A DNA stretch of 64,000 nucleotides from Mesorhizobium shangrilense (GCF_028826155.1 NZ_JAQGPN010000005.1:1-64000), one strand, 5' to 3'. Counted from the stretch's first letter, positions 44,346-54,265 are shown. Numbers and translations are program-made. The notes: a model not told the origin generated them from the sequence alone.

Positions 44346-45377
44346 TCAGACGCTCTCAGGGACCGGTCGATTGTCCTCGACCGATTTGCGTGCGCGTTTT
44401 CGGCTCGACGAGCCTTTGAAGACTGCGATCATGGGTTTTTCCAGCATTTCATAAGCCGCAGTGCCGATCGTCACGCCTGCGACCACGGCAAGGATCATTG
44501 CCGCTGCAGCGGGCATCGCCAGCAATGCAGCCAGCTTGGCGACGACCGAAATCGCGAAGGTGTGGAACAGGTAGATCGAATAGGACGCGTCGCCGAGATA
44601 GAGCATCGGCCGGAGATGGCGGACCGCGCCAGCCTTCTCCAGCGCGAGCACGCCGATCAGCAGCGCGGCAGCCAACGGGCCGAAGGAGAGCGGGCCAAAA
44701 CCGACATGGGTGGTGCCGACGATCGCGAAGCCGAGGAGCGCGGCAACGATCAGGACAGTGCCCGTGGCGGGCAAGGGAATCCTGCCATCCAGCCAGAGTT
44801 TTCCCACAAGGGCGCCGAGCAGGAATTCCAGGATGATCGGGTCGGTGTATGTCGCCACAATTGGATTGCCGCTGTCCTGGACAAAGCCCACTCCAGCCAG
44901 GCCTAGCAGCACCAACGCCAGGCCCGCGAGTCGGAACCGTGACGGCAGCAGCAGGCAGGCGGCGAAAACGACGTAGAAGAAGATCTCATAGTTCAGCGTC
45001 CAGCCCTGGACCAGAACCGGCCAGACCTGCCCGTTGCTCGGCGACTGATGCGGGATGAAGAACAGCGAGCCGAGTATGTGGCCGAGCGTGAGCTTCAAAT
45101 TCGGGAACAGGCCGGCAAGTGCGCCGGCAATCATGATGCCGGTCGCGACCCAGTAGACCGGTGCGATGCGCTGCAGCCGATCGCGCATGAACCGGGCGGG
45201 CGTGGTCGGCCTGCGCTCCGAGATCACCCACATGATGAAACCGCTGATGACGAAGAACACGTCCACGCCGGCGGCGCCGATGACGAAATGCCCGCCAGTG
45301 CGCTCGGCCGCGTGGAAGACCACCACGGCGATGGCCGCCACGGCGCGCAGATACTGGATGCCATGCAGCCTGTTCAT
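44346..45377 (-). CDS. exoZ: Exopolysaccharide O-acetyltransferase ExoZ
   Basis: Integral membrane acyltransferase-3 protein of 343 aa that adds acetyl groups to the exopolysaccharide repeat. Begins MNRLHGIQYLRAVAAIAVVV, then FHAAERTGG, the family start with the catalytic His, followed by GVDVFFVISGFIMW and RFMRDRLQRIAPVYW. About ten helices. The ATG overlaps the exoQ stop by 4 bases. Neighbours and similarity support ExoZ rather than an O-antigen acylase. Confidence 0.87.
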   Translation of the reverse strand: MNRLHGIQYLRAVAAIAVVVFHAAERTGGHFVIGAAGVDVFFVISGFIMWVISERRPTTPARFMRDRLQRIAPVYWVATGIMIAGALAGLFPNLKLTLGHILGSLFFIPHQSPSNGQVWPVLVQGWTLNYEIFFYVVFAACLLLPSRFRLAGLALVLLGLAGVGFVQDSGNPIVATYTDPIILEFLLGALVGKLWLDGRIPLPATGTVLIVAALLGFAIVGTTHVGFGPLSFGPLAAALLIGVLALEKAGAVRHLRPMLYLGDASYSIYLFHTFAISVVAKLAALLAMPAAAAMILAVVAGVTIGTAAYEMLEKPMIAVFKGSSSRKRARKSVEDNRPVPESV

Positions 45378-46648
45378 CGGGCGTGACGAACCCGCAGGTG
45401 CGAGACCGGTTGCGCGGCGGGGAATGCCAGGTCGCGCGCCGGTTTCGATGCCGCGAGCAGGCCCGCCGAATAGTAGAGCAGGAATGATCCGATCGCGTAT
45501 GGGTGCATCACGTCGACTTCGAAGAAAGAGCGGACCAGGAGCATGAAGGCGACGCCGAACAGAAGATGGGAGCGCATGACGTCGTGGCCGTGGAGAAGGC
45601 GGAGCAGATAGCCGAGCCAGACCCGGACGATGACCAGGCCGGCGAGCAGAAGTCCGATGAAGCCGAGTTCGACGAACAGTTCGATGTAGGTGTTGTGGAA
45701 ATGAAAGCCGCTGCGGGAGCCGATGTAGAATTCCTCCCAGAGGCGCTCGGCTTCGGAGAAGCCCTGGACCCAGTAGGCATAATAGCCGGCGCCGACGACC
45801 GGAGACTCCCAACCCGCCGCGATACCTTCCGCCCACAGATAGGTGCGCCCCGTCAGTGTCGCGTCCTTGCCGAAGGCGCCCAGCACCATCGCCATGCCGC
45901 CAAGATTCAATCCGACGAACACGAGTCCGAGCACGAGTACGATACCGAGCGCGAAGAGGGTCTTCCTGGTGCGCGGCGCAAACAGGACCGTGACGCTGAG
46001 GCCGATCATGACGACCAGCGTGGCTGCGGTGGCTATGATCGATGTGGCGGACTGCGAGGCGATCAGCGCATAGCCGGACAGGCATCCGCCAAAAAGGGCA
46101 AGCAGCCGGGCGAATCCGCGCTCGCCCAGGACGAAGATGCAGGCAAAAGCGAAATAGATGCCGAGCGAGGCGAAGAAGCCGAGCTGATTCTTGGAGGCGA
46201 AGGCGCCCACGAAGCTGTAGTCGCCGTCCAGCGGATCATAGTGGTAGCCGCCGAAGGCAAGGGAGTAGAGAAGCACGAAGATGACGCCGGCGAGCATGCC
46301 GAGCGCCATCGTCCGCACATTGACGGTCCGTGCCGCGATCAGCGCACAGACGATGTGGGACAAATATTGCACGCCCGCGCGCGCTGTCACGCCGGGCGCG
46401 GCGGACCAGAACACCGACAGGCAGGCAAAGACGCCGAAGGCGATGATCCAGTAGAAGCGGGTGTAGTTCCCCAGCGAATGCCGGTAATCGACCAGGATCA
46501 GCGGCAGCCACAGTCCGTAATAGGCAAGTACCGAAACCTGTCCGAACCGCGCCGAATAGGCCAGGATGAAGGTCGAGATTGCGACCGCGAAAGACCCGTA
46601 CCAGAAATTGTGGTCCGGGCTGACGAGACTTGCCTTTGCGATCTTCAT
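45374..46648 (-). CDS. exoQ: Exopolysaccharide polymerase ExoQ (Wzy-like)
   Basis: Inner-membrane protein of 424 aa with about 11-12 predicted helices and the Wzy_C/O-antigen-ligase loop (TGRTYLWAEGIAAGWESPVVGAGYYAYW) and FHFHNTYIELFVELG, where the conserved H-N-x-Y/F sits. It polymerises repeat units in the periplasm into high-molecular-weight polymer. Operon position between exoF and exoZ matches the known exo order. Confidence 0.87.
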   Translation of the reverse strand: MKIAKASLVSPDHNFWYGSFAVAISTFILAYSARFGQVSVLAYYGLWLPLILVDYRHSLGNYTRFYWIIAFGVFACLSVFWSAAPGVTARAGVQYLSHIVCALIAARTVNVRTMALGMLAGVIFVLLYSLAFGGYHYDPLDGDYSFVGAFASKNQLGFFASLGIYFAFACIFVLGERGFARLLALFGGCLSGYALIASQSATSIIATAATLVVMIGLSVTVLFAPRTRKTLFALGIVLVLGLVFVGLNLGGMAMVLGAFGKDATLTGRTYLWAEGIAAGWESPVVGAGYYAYWVQGFSEAERLWEEFYIGSRSGFHFHNTYIELFVELGFIGLLLAGLVIVRVWLGYLLRLLHGHDVMRSHLLFGVAFMLLVRSFFEVDVMHPYAIGSFLLYYSAGLLAASKPARDLAFPAAQPVSHLRVRHAR

Positions 46649-46671
46649 GGACAGGTCCGAGCAAGTCGACG

Positions 46672-47952
46672 CTAGTTGGCCGGTATCGCCGCGATGCCCA
46701 CCTTGATGACGTCGCCTGGCAGAACCGGAGTGTTCTCTTCAGCCGGCATCTCAGTCGTCTTTCCTTCCGCTTCACGGACAATGGAGAAGCCGATCTCGGG
46801 CGACGCGTCACCGCTTGTGCGCCCGGCCTGCGGATCGCGCGCCAATGCTTCAGCCATCAAGTCCCTGTACATCGCGATTTTCAGGTTCAGCTGTTCGATG
46901 GCGAATTCCGCCTGCTGGCGTTCCTGGGCGACCCCGGAATCCCACTCGTTCTGCAGGTTCGTCGCGTCTTGTGTGGCCCTGCTTATGTCCTGCTTGGCCC
47001 GCAAGGCGGCAGTCTCCATGTCCAGGACCTTGGTCTCCAGTTCGGCGGTCGAACGCTCGATCGAAAGAACGCGGGAATTCACCGCCAGGCCCTTGTCGGC
47101 AAGGTCGCCGATGCCCTTCAACTCCTTGCGCGAAAGCTCTATCTGGCGGCTCTGGCTGGCGATCTTCTTTTCCAGCGAAACCACCTCGCTCTGTAGAAGC
47201 GTCTTCAGATCCTCGATCGCAGAGAGTTGCACGCGCAGCCGTGTCTCGCGCGCTGTCTTGAAAGCGCTCTCGTCCGCGATCAGTTTCTTGCCATTGGCGG
47301 TTTCCTGAAGCTCCTTGGGAAAGTCGATTTCCTGGAGACCCTTGGCTTCGGAAATCAGCCGCGCGCGCTTGGCCAAGAGGCCATCCCGCTCCGCGACGAA
47401 AACCTCGTAGTTGCCGCGGGCGTTGATGAAATCGCGCTCGGTGCGCAGGCCGGCATCGGCCGCGCGACGTATTCCTCCGGCCAGGCTGGCTGCTTTCAAT
47501 ACCGTCAGATCCGGAGCATAGGGGTATTTGCCCGGCGTCTGAACGTCGCCGGAGACGAAGACAGGCCGAAACTCGGCAAGTTCAACCGACGCGTCCGGGC
47601 GGTCGAGCAGCCCGAGTTTCTGCTGCAACGTCTCGCTGATTGCCTCGCGAATCTCGGACGTCGTTTTCCCGGCGGCATCCATTTCGCCTACGAGTGGCAA
47701 CGAGATCTTGCCTGAGGGGCCGACGGCATACTCGCCGCTGATCGTCGACCAGTCGCGAACCGCGCCTTCCGCGGTCTGCCACTCCACGACACGGATGCGG
47801 AGCTTGTCCATGGTCCCCAGCCGGTAGTCCGCGGCCTGCGCTGAAATCGCGGTCAACGCCGCCACTACCAACGCGAATTTCGTCACGCCCGCGAGGAAAG
47901 AACGCCTCATGCGCAGCCATGCGGCGCGGTAATTGATGGGTTTCGCTTTCAA
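46672..47952 (-). CDS. exoF: Polysaccharide export protein ExoF
   Basis: Periplasmic/outer-membrane export protein of 426 aa. After a signal peptide (about residues 20-40, ending SAQA) comes a polysaccharide-export (SLBB-linked) domain: YRLGTMDKLRIRVVEW, GEYAVGPSGKISLPLVGEM, then VFVSGDVQTPGKYPYAPDLTVLKAASLAGG. A long coiled coil spans about 190-370. The C-terminus has a second beta-grasp-like piece (VLPGDVIKVGIAAI). ExoF works with ExoP and ExoQ in polymerisation and export. The gap to exoY is 51 bases. Confidence 0.87.
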   Translation of the reverse strand: MKAKPINYRAAWLRMRRSFLAGVTKFALVVAALTAISAQAADYRLGTMDKLRIRVVEWQTAEGAVRDWSTISGEYAVGPSGKISLPLVGEMDAAGKTTSEIREAISETLQQKLGLLDRPDASVELAEFRPVFVSGDVQTPGKYPYAPDLTVLKAASLAGGIRRAADAGLRTERDFINARGNYEVFVAERDGLLAKRARLISEAKGLQEIDFPKELQETANGKKLIADESAFKTARETRLRVQLSAIEDLKTLLQSEVVSLEKKIASQSRQIELSRKELKGIGDLADKGLAVNSRVLSIERSTAELETKVLDMETAALRAKQDISRATQDATNLQNEWDSGVAQERQQAEFAIEQLNLKIAMYRDLMAEALARDPQAGRTSGDASPEIGFSIVREAEGKTTEMPAEENTPVLPGDVIKVGIAAIPAN

Positions 47953-48003
47953 GACAAGCCTTTCTGTGAGCGCTGCCGAAACATCGTGCGCAAGCTGCGC
48001 CGA

Positions 48004-48684
48004 TCAGTAGCTGCCACGAGACGAGAAAACGGCGGGAACCGTCTTGACGATGATCTTGAGGTCAAAAAAGAAGGACCAGTTTTCAACGTAGTGCCGGTCG
48101 AAGGCGACCCGGGCGTCGTAGGAAACGTCATTGCGGCCGCTGACCTGCCACAATCCGGTCAGGCCGGGGCGTGAGTTCAGATAGTAGGCGGCTGCCGTTC
48201 CATAGAGCTCGAGTTCGTCCATCACCACCGGTCTCGGGCCGACGATGCTCATGTCGCCGCGCAGGATGTTGAACATCTGCGGCAGCTCGTCGAGGCTGAG
48301 CCTGCGCAGCACGGCGCCGACGCGCGTGACGCGAGGGTCGTTCTGTAGCTTGCGGGTGGCGAGCCATTCCTCGCGGCTCTGCGGGTTCCTAGCGAAGTGG
48401 GCCGCCAGAACCTCATCCCCATTCTCGACCATGGTGCGAAATTTGAGGCACTGGAAAACCTGGCGGTTCCGTCCGATCCGACTGTGGCCGTAGAATACCC
48501 GTCCACCATCGGAAAACTTCACCAGCATCGCCAGCATGAGAAACAGGGGACTCAGTAGGAGAATGCCCGCCGAGACGCCGATGATGTCGAAACCGCGTTT
48601 GAAAACCCCGCCGATCGGCGGCTGCGTCTTGGAAACCGATCGCAGTCGTTCTGTCGAGTTGGCCAATCTGGGGGCGGGTTTCAT
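48004..48684 (-). CDS. exoY: Undecaprenyl-phosphate galactose phosphotransferase ExoY
   Basis: Membrane-bound initiating transferase of 226 aa that loads galactose-1-phosphate on undecaprenyl phosphate, the first step of the repeat. One membrane anchor (FDIIGVSAGILLLSPLFLML) is followed by the bacterial sugar transferase domain: CLKFRTM, DPRVTRVGAVLRRLSLDELPQ, GDMSIVGPRPV and RPGLTGLWQVSGRND. The ATG at 48684 has GGAG upstream; an in-frame ATG at 48735 lacks one. It heads the leftward exoYFQZB operon. Confidence 0.9.
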   Translation of the reverse strand: MKPAPRLANSTERLRSVSKTQPPIGGVFKRGFDIIGVSAGILLLSPLFLMLAMLVKFSDGGRVFYGHSRIGRNRQVFQCLKFRTMVENGDEVLAAHFARNPQSREEWLATRKLQNDPRVTRVGAVLRRLSLDELPQMFNILRGDMSIVGPRPVVMDELELYGTAAAYYLNSRPGLTGLWQVSGRNDVSYDARVAFDRHYVENWSFFFDLKIIVKTVPAVFSSRGSY

Positions 48685-49231
48685 TTGCTGCTCCACAAGT
48701 GGTCGGGACGGCGGGGAAATGCTGCGACGCAACATGGCCAGTGACGCCGCGATGGATGAGTCACTTATGTGTTCGAAATGTGAAACTAGGATAATAGGCA
48801 GATCATATTATGTGGCATGTGGATACATGCCCGGTCGCCAGTCCAAGCCTAGGCAGAGATGCAAATCATATCTGGCTAAAACCGAAGATGTGCAGAAGAT
48901 AGATTTTGTAAATTTGCCGCACGTGGCGCTAATCGGTTCAAGCCGCGCCGAACAATAAAATACCTCTCTCTTGTATAACTATGCGTAACTTCATGGGGAC
49001 CTCCAGGCTCCCATGAGCAAACTCGGCTATCACGACAAATTGTTCAACCGGCGGCTGCGTGGTTAAGCAGTTCAAAGGAAAAAGCCGGCCAGTTGCCGGA
49101 TGGGGCTTGGACGAATATGTTATCTTGGGCTTGGCGGTTGGTCCCGACACCATCGACGCCGAACGTTTCGAAGGAATCTTGGGAATGATCTTGGCCGCGA
49201 AATCGCGGGCGAACGGGGCGACGGCATAGAA
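48685..49231. promoter_or_regulatory. Divergent exoY/exoX regulatory region
   Basis: This 547-base gap has no recognised gene and separates the leftward exoY operon from rightward exoX. An AT-rich patch at about 48770-48990 probably contains the exoY promoter. Exact boxes could not be assigned with confidence. In Sinorhizobium the exoX/exoY region is the main control point of the cluster. Confidence 0.5.
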
Positions 49232-49528
49232 ATGTCTTTTGTGCTCTTTCTCCGTGGCCTTATCGGAGTCCTGCTGGTGTTCGCCATTACTACATACGTA
49301 ATGACGCAGTCGGTATGGACGACGTTGGTGCAGACCGTGATCTGCGCAGTCCTGTTGCAGATCGGGTATTTCGCCGCTGTGCTGTTCCTCGTGTGGCGAT
49401 CGGCCGGTAAGCCGAGTCTTGATGAGAGCGCGGCAAAGGACGCGGCCTTGCAGAACACGCCGACCGAAGATCCGCAGGCGCGCAAGGTGGGCCGTTTGCC
49501 TGGGATACCGCGCTCGGATCATTCGTAA
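49232..49528 (+). CDS. exoX: Exopolysaccharide production repressor ExoX
   Basis: Small inner-membrane protein of 98 aa, the same size as Sinorhizobium ExoX, which lowers succinoglycan synthesis post-transcriptionally, probably by acting on ExoY. Starts MSFVLFLRGLIGVLLVFAIT, followed by a second helix (ICAVLLQIGYFAAVLFLVWR), then a soluble tail ending GRLPGIPRSDHS. The ATG at 49232 was preferred because similarity and size both begin there. It lies next to and divergent from exoY, as expected. Confidence 0.85.
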   Translation: MSFVLFLRGLIGVLLVFAITTYVMTQSVWTTLVQTVICAVLLQIGYFAAVLFLVWRSAGKPSLDESAAKDAALQNTPTEDPQARKVGRLPGIPRSDHS

Positions 49529-49689
49529 GACGAGCGCCCGCCGACCTGTCATGAAATCGCCGTTCGCAATTGCGAACAATTCGTCTTCCAGTCCGAGTCG
49601 GTAGCGTCAGCACACACCGATTTGGCCGGGTGCGACCAATCTGTTGCGTGGTCTGCTCCGCTTTTGGAATCGGATTGATCGAGGTGTGA

Positions 49690-50691
49690 ATGACATCCCC
49701 CGCCACTATCTGCGTCATCATTGCCGCAAACAATGCCTCCGGCACGATTGCGCGCGCCATCCGTTCGGCGTTGCGTGAAGATCGCGTTGCCGAAGTGGTC
49801 GTCGTCGACGATGGATCGACCGACGGTACTGCCGCCGCGTCAAGGACAGCGGAGGACGGCAGCGGTCGCCTGCGGGTTCTTTCGCTCGAGACCAACAAGG
49901 GGCCGGCTTTCGCCCGCAACCACGCCATCGCCCACTCGTCCGCGCCGCTGATCGCGGTGCTGGATGCCGACGATTTCTATCTGGCCGGTCGCTTCGACAG
50001 GCTGCTCGCAAAGAACGACTGGGATTTCGTCGCCGACAATATCGTTTTCATCGACGGACGAGGCCAGGTGGTGGACCCCGAGGTGCCGGAGTTCGAAGCA
50101 GCGCCACGCTTCCTCGATCTTCGCGGCTTCGTCGAAGGCAACATTTCCAGGCCCGGCGTCTCCCGTGGTGAGATCGGGTTCCTCAAGCCGGTCATGCGGC
50201 GGTCCTTCCTCGACGCCCATGGGCTTCGCTACAGGGAGGACTTGCGTCTCGGCGAGGACTACGAACTCTACGTGCGCGCCCTGCTGCATGGCGCGCGCTA
50301 CAAGATCGTCCACGGGTGCGGCTATGGCGCTGTCGTTCGACCGGATTCGCTCAGTGGCCGGCATCGGACACTCGATCTGCAACGGCTCTACGAGGCCGAC
50401 CGGGCGATCCTGGCCACGCCCGGCCTGCCGAAGGAGAGCGCAGCCGTGCTTCGCAGGCACGAATGCCACATTCGCGGGCGCTACGAATTGCGCCGCTTCC
50501 TCGACATCAAGGCCGAGGCGGGGACCTGGCAGGCTGGCCTTTACGCGCTCAGGAACCCTTCCGCGATTCCGGCGATCTCCGGCGGGGTGGCGGCCGACAA
50601 ACTCGCCGCCTTCATGGCGCATCGCCAACCCGACACCGCGAACCCCTCGCCCCTTCGCTACCTGCTGCCGGCAACGGCCGCTCAGAAGTAG
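49690..50691 (+). CDS. exoU: Succinoglycan glycosyltransferase ExoU
   Basis: Cytoplasmic GT2 glucosyltransferase of 333 aa that adds a late glucose of the octasaccharide side chain. Starts MTSPATICVIIAANNASGTI with the GT-A DD motif VVVVDDGSTDG, the nucleotide-sugar DAD motif (AVLDADDFY) and the acceptor-side GEDYELY. AGGTG lies before the ATG. It converges with exoV, overlapping its 3' end by 10 bases. Confidence 0.88.
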   Translation: MTSPATICVIIAANNASGTIARAIRSALREDRVAEVVVVDDGSTDGTAAASRTAEDGSGRLRVLSLETNKGPAFARNHAIAHSSAPLIAVLDADDFYLAGRFDRLLAKNDWDFVADNIVFIDGRGQVVDPEVPEFEAAPRFLDLRGFVEGNISRPGVSRGEIGFLKPVMRRSFLDAHGLRYREDLRLGEDYELYVRALLHGARYKIVHGCGYGAVVRPDSLSGRHRTLDLQRLYEADRAILATPGLPKESAAVLRRHECHIRGRYELRRFLDIKAEAGTWQAGLYALRNPSAIPAISGGVAADKLAAFMAHRQPDTANPSPLRYLLPATAAQK

Positions 50692-51632
50692 TCGCGGCGC
50701 ATTCCGGCAAGGACTTCGCGCAGCCGATCCTTGCGCTCGGCCAGCGCGCCGTCGGCGCTCAGTTGCGGCTCAGCCTTGCGTGCCTGGCGCAAGGCAAGCG
50801 TGGACGGTGCCGCCAGAAGCTGCTTTGCGGCGCTGCGAAGCGCGGATGGACGAGGGTCGCTGCGCGTCATGACGAGGCTGTCGTCGAAGCTTCGCTCGTT
50901 GGGATTGTCGGGTTGTGGCTCGCTGTTGGCGAAATCCACGCCCCAGAAGCGCGCTCCCTTCGTGATCGCCTCCGCCCTCGAGGAAACCGGAATGTAACGG
51001 GGCCTGTAGGCGACGCCGACGGTTGCCGCCCAATCCTGCCATTTGAAGCTGTTGATGTTGGGCGATGTGCTGACGGCGACCCAGGGCACCCGAAAAGCGT
51101 CCGCCAGTATGGCCGCGTGCATGGATTCGGCGACCACCAGCCGCGACTGCGCGATGGCCCGGATGACGGATTTCGCCTCGCCGCACGGATCGACATAGAC
51201 CAGGCCGGCTGCCTTGCAGACGGTCGGCCAGATGCCGCCCACGGTCGATTCCCAGTGCGGAACGAATATCGCATCGTCGGTCTTCGGCAGGTTGGCGAAC
51301 TCCGGCATGTCGGCGACCATGACGGCCGGGTCGATGATGCCGAGCCGCCTGTCGAGGCCGACCTTCTCCGCCGTCAGCGGACCGCGAACGCAGCGTATGT
51401 CCCATTCGGACGGGTCGGAAAGATCCGGCAGCTTGCCGTATCCGAAGCCGCTGCCGACCACGAGTTTGCGCGTGGCTTTCGGCAGCAGCGCCTGGTTGAG
51501 GACGGTGCCTACGCCGACGAGCAGTATTTCGGGGTGAACTTCGCGAAACCCGGGGAGGAGAAAATCCCAGAGCCAGAGGTTGAGGTCGTCGCCGAAATTG
51601 CCGTGGGCGGATTCCCAGTAGAACGGATGCAT
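50682..51632 (-). CDS. exoV: Succinoglycan pyruvyl transferase ExoV
   Basis: 316-aa polysaccharide pyruvyl transferase that adds the ketal pyruvate to the terminal glucose. Starts MHPFYWESAHGNFGDDLNLW; the NFGDDLN segment is the family hallmark, followed by RCVRGPLTAEKVGL, FVPHWES and AESMHAAILADAFRVPWVAVSTS, the conserved H-A-x-I region. GAGGA precedes the ATG at 51632. The gene lies 13 bases after exoW on the same strand, so the two form an operon. Confidence 0.9.
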   Translation of the reverse strand: MHPFYWESAHGNFGDDLNLWLWDFLLPGFREVHPEILLVGVGTVLNQALLPKATRKLVVGSGFGYGKLPDLSDPSEWDIRCVRGPLTAEKVGLDRRLGIIDPAVMVADMPEFANLPKTDDAIFVPHWESTVGGIWPTVCKAAGLVYVDPCGEAKSVIRAIAQSRLVVAESMHAAILADAFRVPWVAVSTSPNINSFKWQDWAATVGVAYRPRYIPVSSRAEAITKGARFWGVDFANSEPQPDNPNERSFDDSLVMTRSDPRPSALRSAAKQLLAAPSTLALRQARKAEPQLSADGALAERKDRLREVLAGMRRDYF

Positions 51633-51645
51633 GCGGTTGTCCTCG

Positions 51646-52605
51646 CTAGCGGGTGATCTTGGCGACGGCGAGTTCCACCGCGCTGCGCAACAGCTTGGGA
51701 TCGCGCCAGGCCCATTCCGCCAAAAGTCCGAGCTGCGGCGCCTTGCGGCGGCGAACCAGCCGCATCTGCCCCCACAGCGCCTGGCGGCGCGCGACCTGCT
51801 TGTAGGCTTCGATCGATGCCTGGTCTTCGGGGCCGTGCGAAAAGCGGCTTTCAAGCTTGTCGAGCGCGACCCAGGTGTTGAACTGCTGCTTGAGGAACAG
51901 CGGCGAATCGTTGTCCAGGCCGTGGAAGATGTTGATCCCCTCGCCGCGCGTGGCGCCTATGCCGTCGCTCAGGATGATTCGCTTCGCGCCTCGAACGCAG
52001 TCGTAGAAGAACAGGACGTCCTCAGCGGCCAGCCGCAAGGCGGCTTCGAAGCGGATCTCGCGGAACAGGTTCCTGCCGATGACCATGCAGGAGAGGTGGA
52101 GAAAGCTCCAGTTCTTCAGCATGACGCCGGCGAGATCGGGGATTTCCACCAGGGGCGGCTCGTCTGAAAGCCGAAGGACGGTGGTGGTCTCGGCCAGTGC
52201 AGACACGCCGAAATGGTAGTGGAATTCTTCACCGCCCCTGATCGATGCAAAGTAGCAGTCTGCGTCAAAACGTGACAGGCCGGCGACCGCGTGCTCCAGA
52301 TGGTCGGGTGTCCACTCGTCGTCCGAATCGAGAAATGCCGCATAGGAGCTTTCGGCCGGCACGTGGTCGAGGCCCATGTTGCGCGCCCCGCCGGGACCGG
52401 CATTCGGTTGAGCTATAACGGTTATCCGGGCCCGCTCGGCCGGCGAAAACCCCTGCAGTTCGATCTCGACCGGCGACGGCGAGGCGTCGTCGACGACGGT
52501 CACGTCGAAATCCGGATGCGATTGCGCGAACACCGACCTCAGCGCGCGCGCCAGTATGCCGGGCTCTCGCTGGTAGAAGGGGATGATGACTGTGCACTTC
52601 GTCAT
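51646..52605 (-). CDS. exoW: Succinoglycan glucosyltransferase ExoW
   Basis: GT2 glucosyltransferase of 319 aa, the size of Sinorhizobium ExoW. MTKCTVIIPFYQREPGILAR, then the DD motif VTVVDDASPSP, GGARNMGLDH, the DSD motif AFLDSDDEW and LAAEDVLFFYDC. It adds the last glucose of the side chain. The start at 52605 was set by similarity; the frame is open upstream without it. It is divergent from exoT, with 117 bases between starts that should hold both promoters. Confidence 0.9.
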   Translation of the reverse strand: MTKCTVIIPFYQREPGILARALRSVFAQSHPDFDVTVVDDASPSPVEIELQGFSPAERARITVIAQPNAGPGGARNMGLDHVPAESSYAAFLDSDDEWTPDHLEHAVAGLSRFDADCYFASIRGGEEFHYHFGVSALAETTTVLRLSDEPPLVEIPDLAGVMLKNWSFLHLSCMVIGRNLFREIRFEAALRLAAEDVLFFYDCVRGAKRIILSDGIGATRGEGINIFHGLDNDSPLFLKQQFNTWVALDKLESRFSHGPEDQASIEAYKQVARRQALWGQMRLVRRRKAPQLGLLAEWAWRDPKLLRSAVELAVAKITR

Positions 52606-52722
52606 TTTTTCGCGCCTTATCAAATCTAGGAGGTCTGCGGGCTCACCGGAATCTTCCCTTTCGGTGGCCTGTTTCGGGTCCGGATGAGGACACAAAGACC
52701 AGAAGAACAACGGTGCTCGTCC

Positions 52723-54207
52723 ATGTCGCCTGCAATTAACCTGAAAACTGTGACGAACAATGTGGGCTGGAGCGTGCTGTCCAAGACAGCCACATTCGGG
52801 CTGAAATTTGTCACCGTGCCGCTTCTCGCCCGCATCCTCTCGCCCGAGGAGTTCGGTATGGTCGCCGTCGCCCATACCGTCGTGATCTTTCTGACGATGG
52901 TCGGCAGCGCCGGTCTTGCGGCCTCGCTGGTGCTCGGGCGTGACCTCGAAACGGAGACCGTGCATTCCGTTTTCTGGGCAAATCTGCTGGTAGCCTGCAC
53001 ACTCGCGACAGGCCTCTATGCGTGGGCGGATTTCTTCGCCGAGATGCTCGGCGCCGCGGACGCCGCCTACCTTGTAAAGGTCATGGCGTTTCTCATCCCG
53101 ATCCAGCTTTGCGGCGACGTGGCCTATTCGCTGCTGGCGCGGAACATGGCTTTCGGCAAGGACGCGGCCTGGAGCGTGCTTGCCGAATCGATCGGTGCGG
53201 TGACTGCGCTCGCACTGGCGGTTCTCGGATGGGGAGTGTGGGCGCTGGTGGCGCAGCTTTTCGTCTCGGCGGTGGTGCGGCTGGCGGGGCTTTTTTACGC
53301 AAGCCGCTACAGGCCGCGGCTGGTCATGTCCCTTGGCAGGCTTCGGAGGCTTGTGACGTTCAGCCTCGGCCTGATGGGCTCGGAGATCTTCAACTTCATC
53401 ACCTTCCAGTCGCCGCTGATCATCATTTCACGCCATCTCGGTCTCGCCGATGCCGGCGCCTATTCGGCGGCGAACAGGTTTTCGAGCATCCCCAACCAGG
53501 TCGTGCTCACAGCATTGATGGGCGTGCTGTTTCCGGCATTCAGCCACATGAACGACGATCGCGCGCGCCGGTCGCATGCGCTGTTGCTGAGCACCCAGGT
53601 GTCGACCGTCTTCCTGGCGCCGATGATGTTCGGCATCTGGGCGATCGCCGAGCCCGGGATGTTGCTGATCTTCGGACCCCAGTGGGCCTACGCGTGGCCG
53701 ATCCTCGGATTGCTTGCCCTGTCCAAGGGCATTCTCACCCCGTGCAGCACCTTCATTCCCTATCTGAAGGGCGCCGGGCAGAGCAGCGTGCTGTGGTGGG
53801 TCGCGGTGATTCGGGCGATCCTCGTCTATGGCTGTGTCAGCTACGGCGTGATGACGGGGGGACTCGTGGACGCGATGATATGGCTGTGCATCGCCAACAT
53901 CATCACCCTGGTCGGCTACTCATGGGTGGTGTTCCGCTCCGACGGCACGCCATTCCTGTCCGGCCTTTATGTGACCAGCCGACCGATGGTCACCGCTTTC
54001 ATCATGGCCGTCGCCGTGCGATTCCTGCTCGATCAGATCAGGGACGACGTACCGAACGCGGCGTTGCAGGTGGTGATTTGCGGCCTGGCCGGCAGCATCA
54101 TCTATGCCTTCCTCGTGCTGTTGACCGAGCGGGACTTGATGCGGAAACTGCTTCAATTGCTGCGCGAGAGGATGGCGCCGCGGGCAAGCGTCGGCGCCGG
54201 CGGCTAG
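52723..54207 (+). CDS. exoT: Succinoglycan repeat-unit flippase ExoT (Wzx-like)
   Basis: Inner-membrane polysaccharide flippase of 494 aa with about 12-14 helices (MATE/MVF-like). Starts MSPAINLKTVTNNVGWSVLS, with RILSPEEFGMVAVAHTVV, which is typical of Wzx/ExoT. It moves the lipid-linked octasaccharide to the periplasmic face. The ATG at 52723 gives the same length as Sinorhizobium ExoT; an in-frame ATG at 52684 would add 13 residues. No strong ribosome binding site for either. Confidence 0.88.
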   Translation: MSPAINLKTVTNNVGWSVLSKTATFGLKFVTVPLLARILSPEEFGMVAVAHTVVIFLTMVGSAGLAASLVLGRDLETETVHSVFWANLLVACTLATGLYAWADFFAEMLGAADAAYLVKVMAFLIPIQLCGDVAYSLLARNMAFGKDAAWSVLAESIGAVTALALAVLGWGVWALVAQLFVSAVVRLAGLFYASRYRPRLVMSLGRLRRLVTFSLGLMGSEIFNFITFQSPLIIISRHLGLADAGAYSAANRFSSIPNQVVLTALMGVLFPAFSHMNDDRARRSHALLLSTQVSTVFLAPMMFGIWAIAEPGMLLIFGPQWAYAWPILGLLALSKGILTPCSTFIPYLKGAGQSSVLWWVAVIRAILVYGCVSYGVMTGGLVDAMIWLCIANIITLVGYSWVVFRSDGTPFLSGLYVTSRPMVTAFIMAVAVRFLLDQIRDDVPNAALQVVICGLAGSIIYAFLVLLTERDLMRKLLQLLRERMAPRASVGAGG

Positions 54208-54265
54208 CATTCGGCGCCACGTCGCCGATAGGCTTCGCCGTGGACAAAAAGGGGATCGACTCACG

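Noticed and set aside
44346..46085. Reading exoZ as a 579-codon protein starting at 46085
   Set aside because: The extra 236 residues are an out-of-frame reading of exoQ; the acyltransferase family start MNRLHGIQYLRA lies at 45377.
45503..46675. Plus-strand 390-codon frame over exoQ
   Set aside because: It is antisense to exoQ, highly acidic and repetitive, with no known motif.
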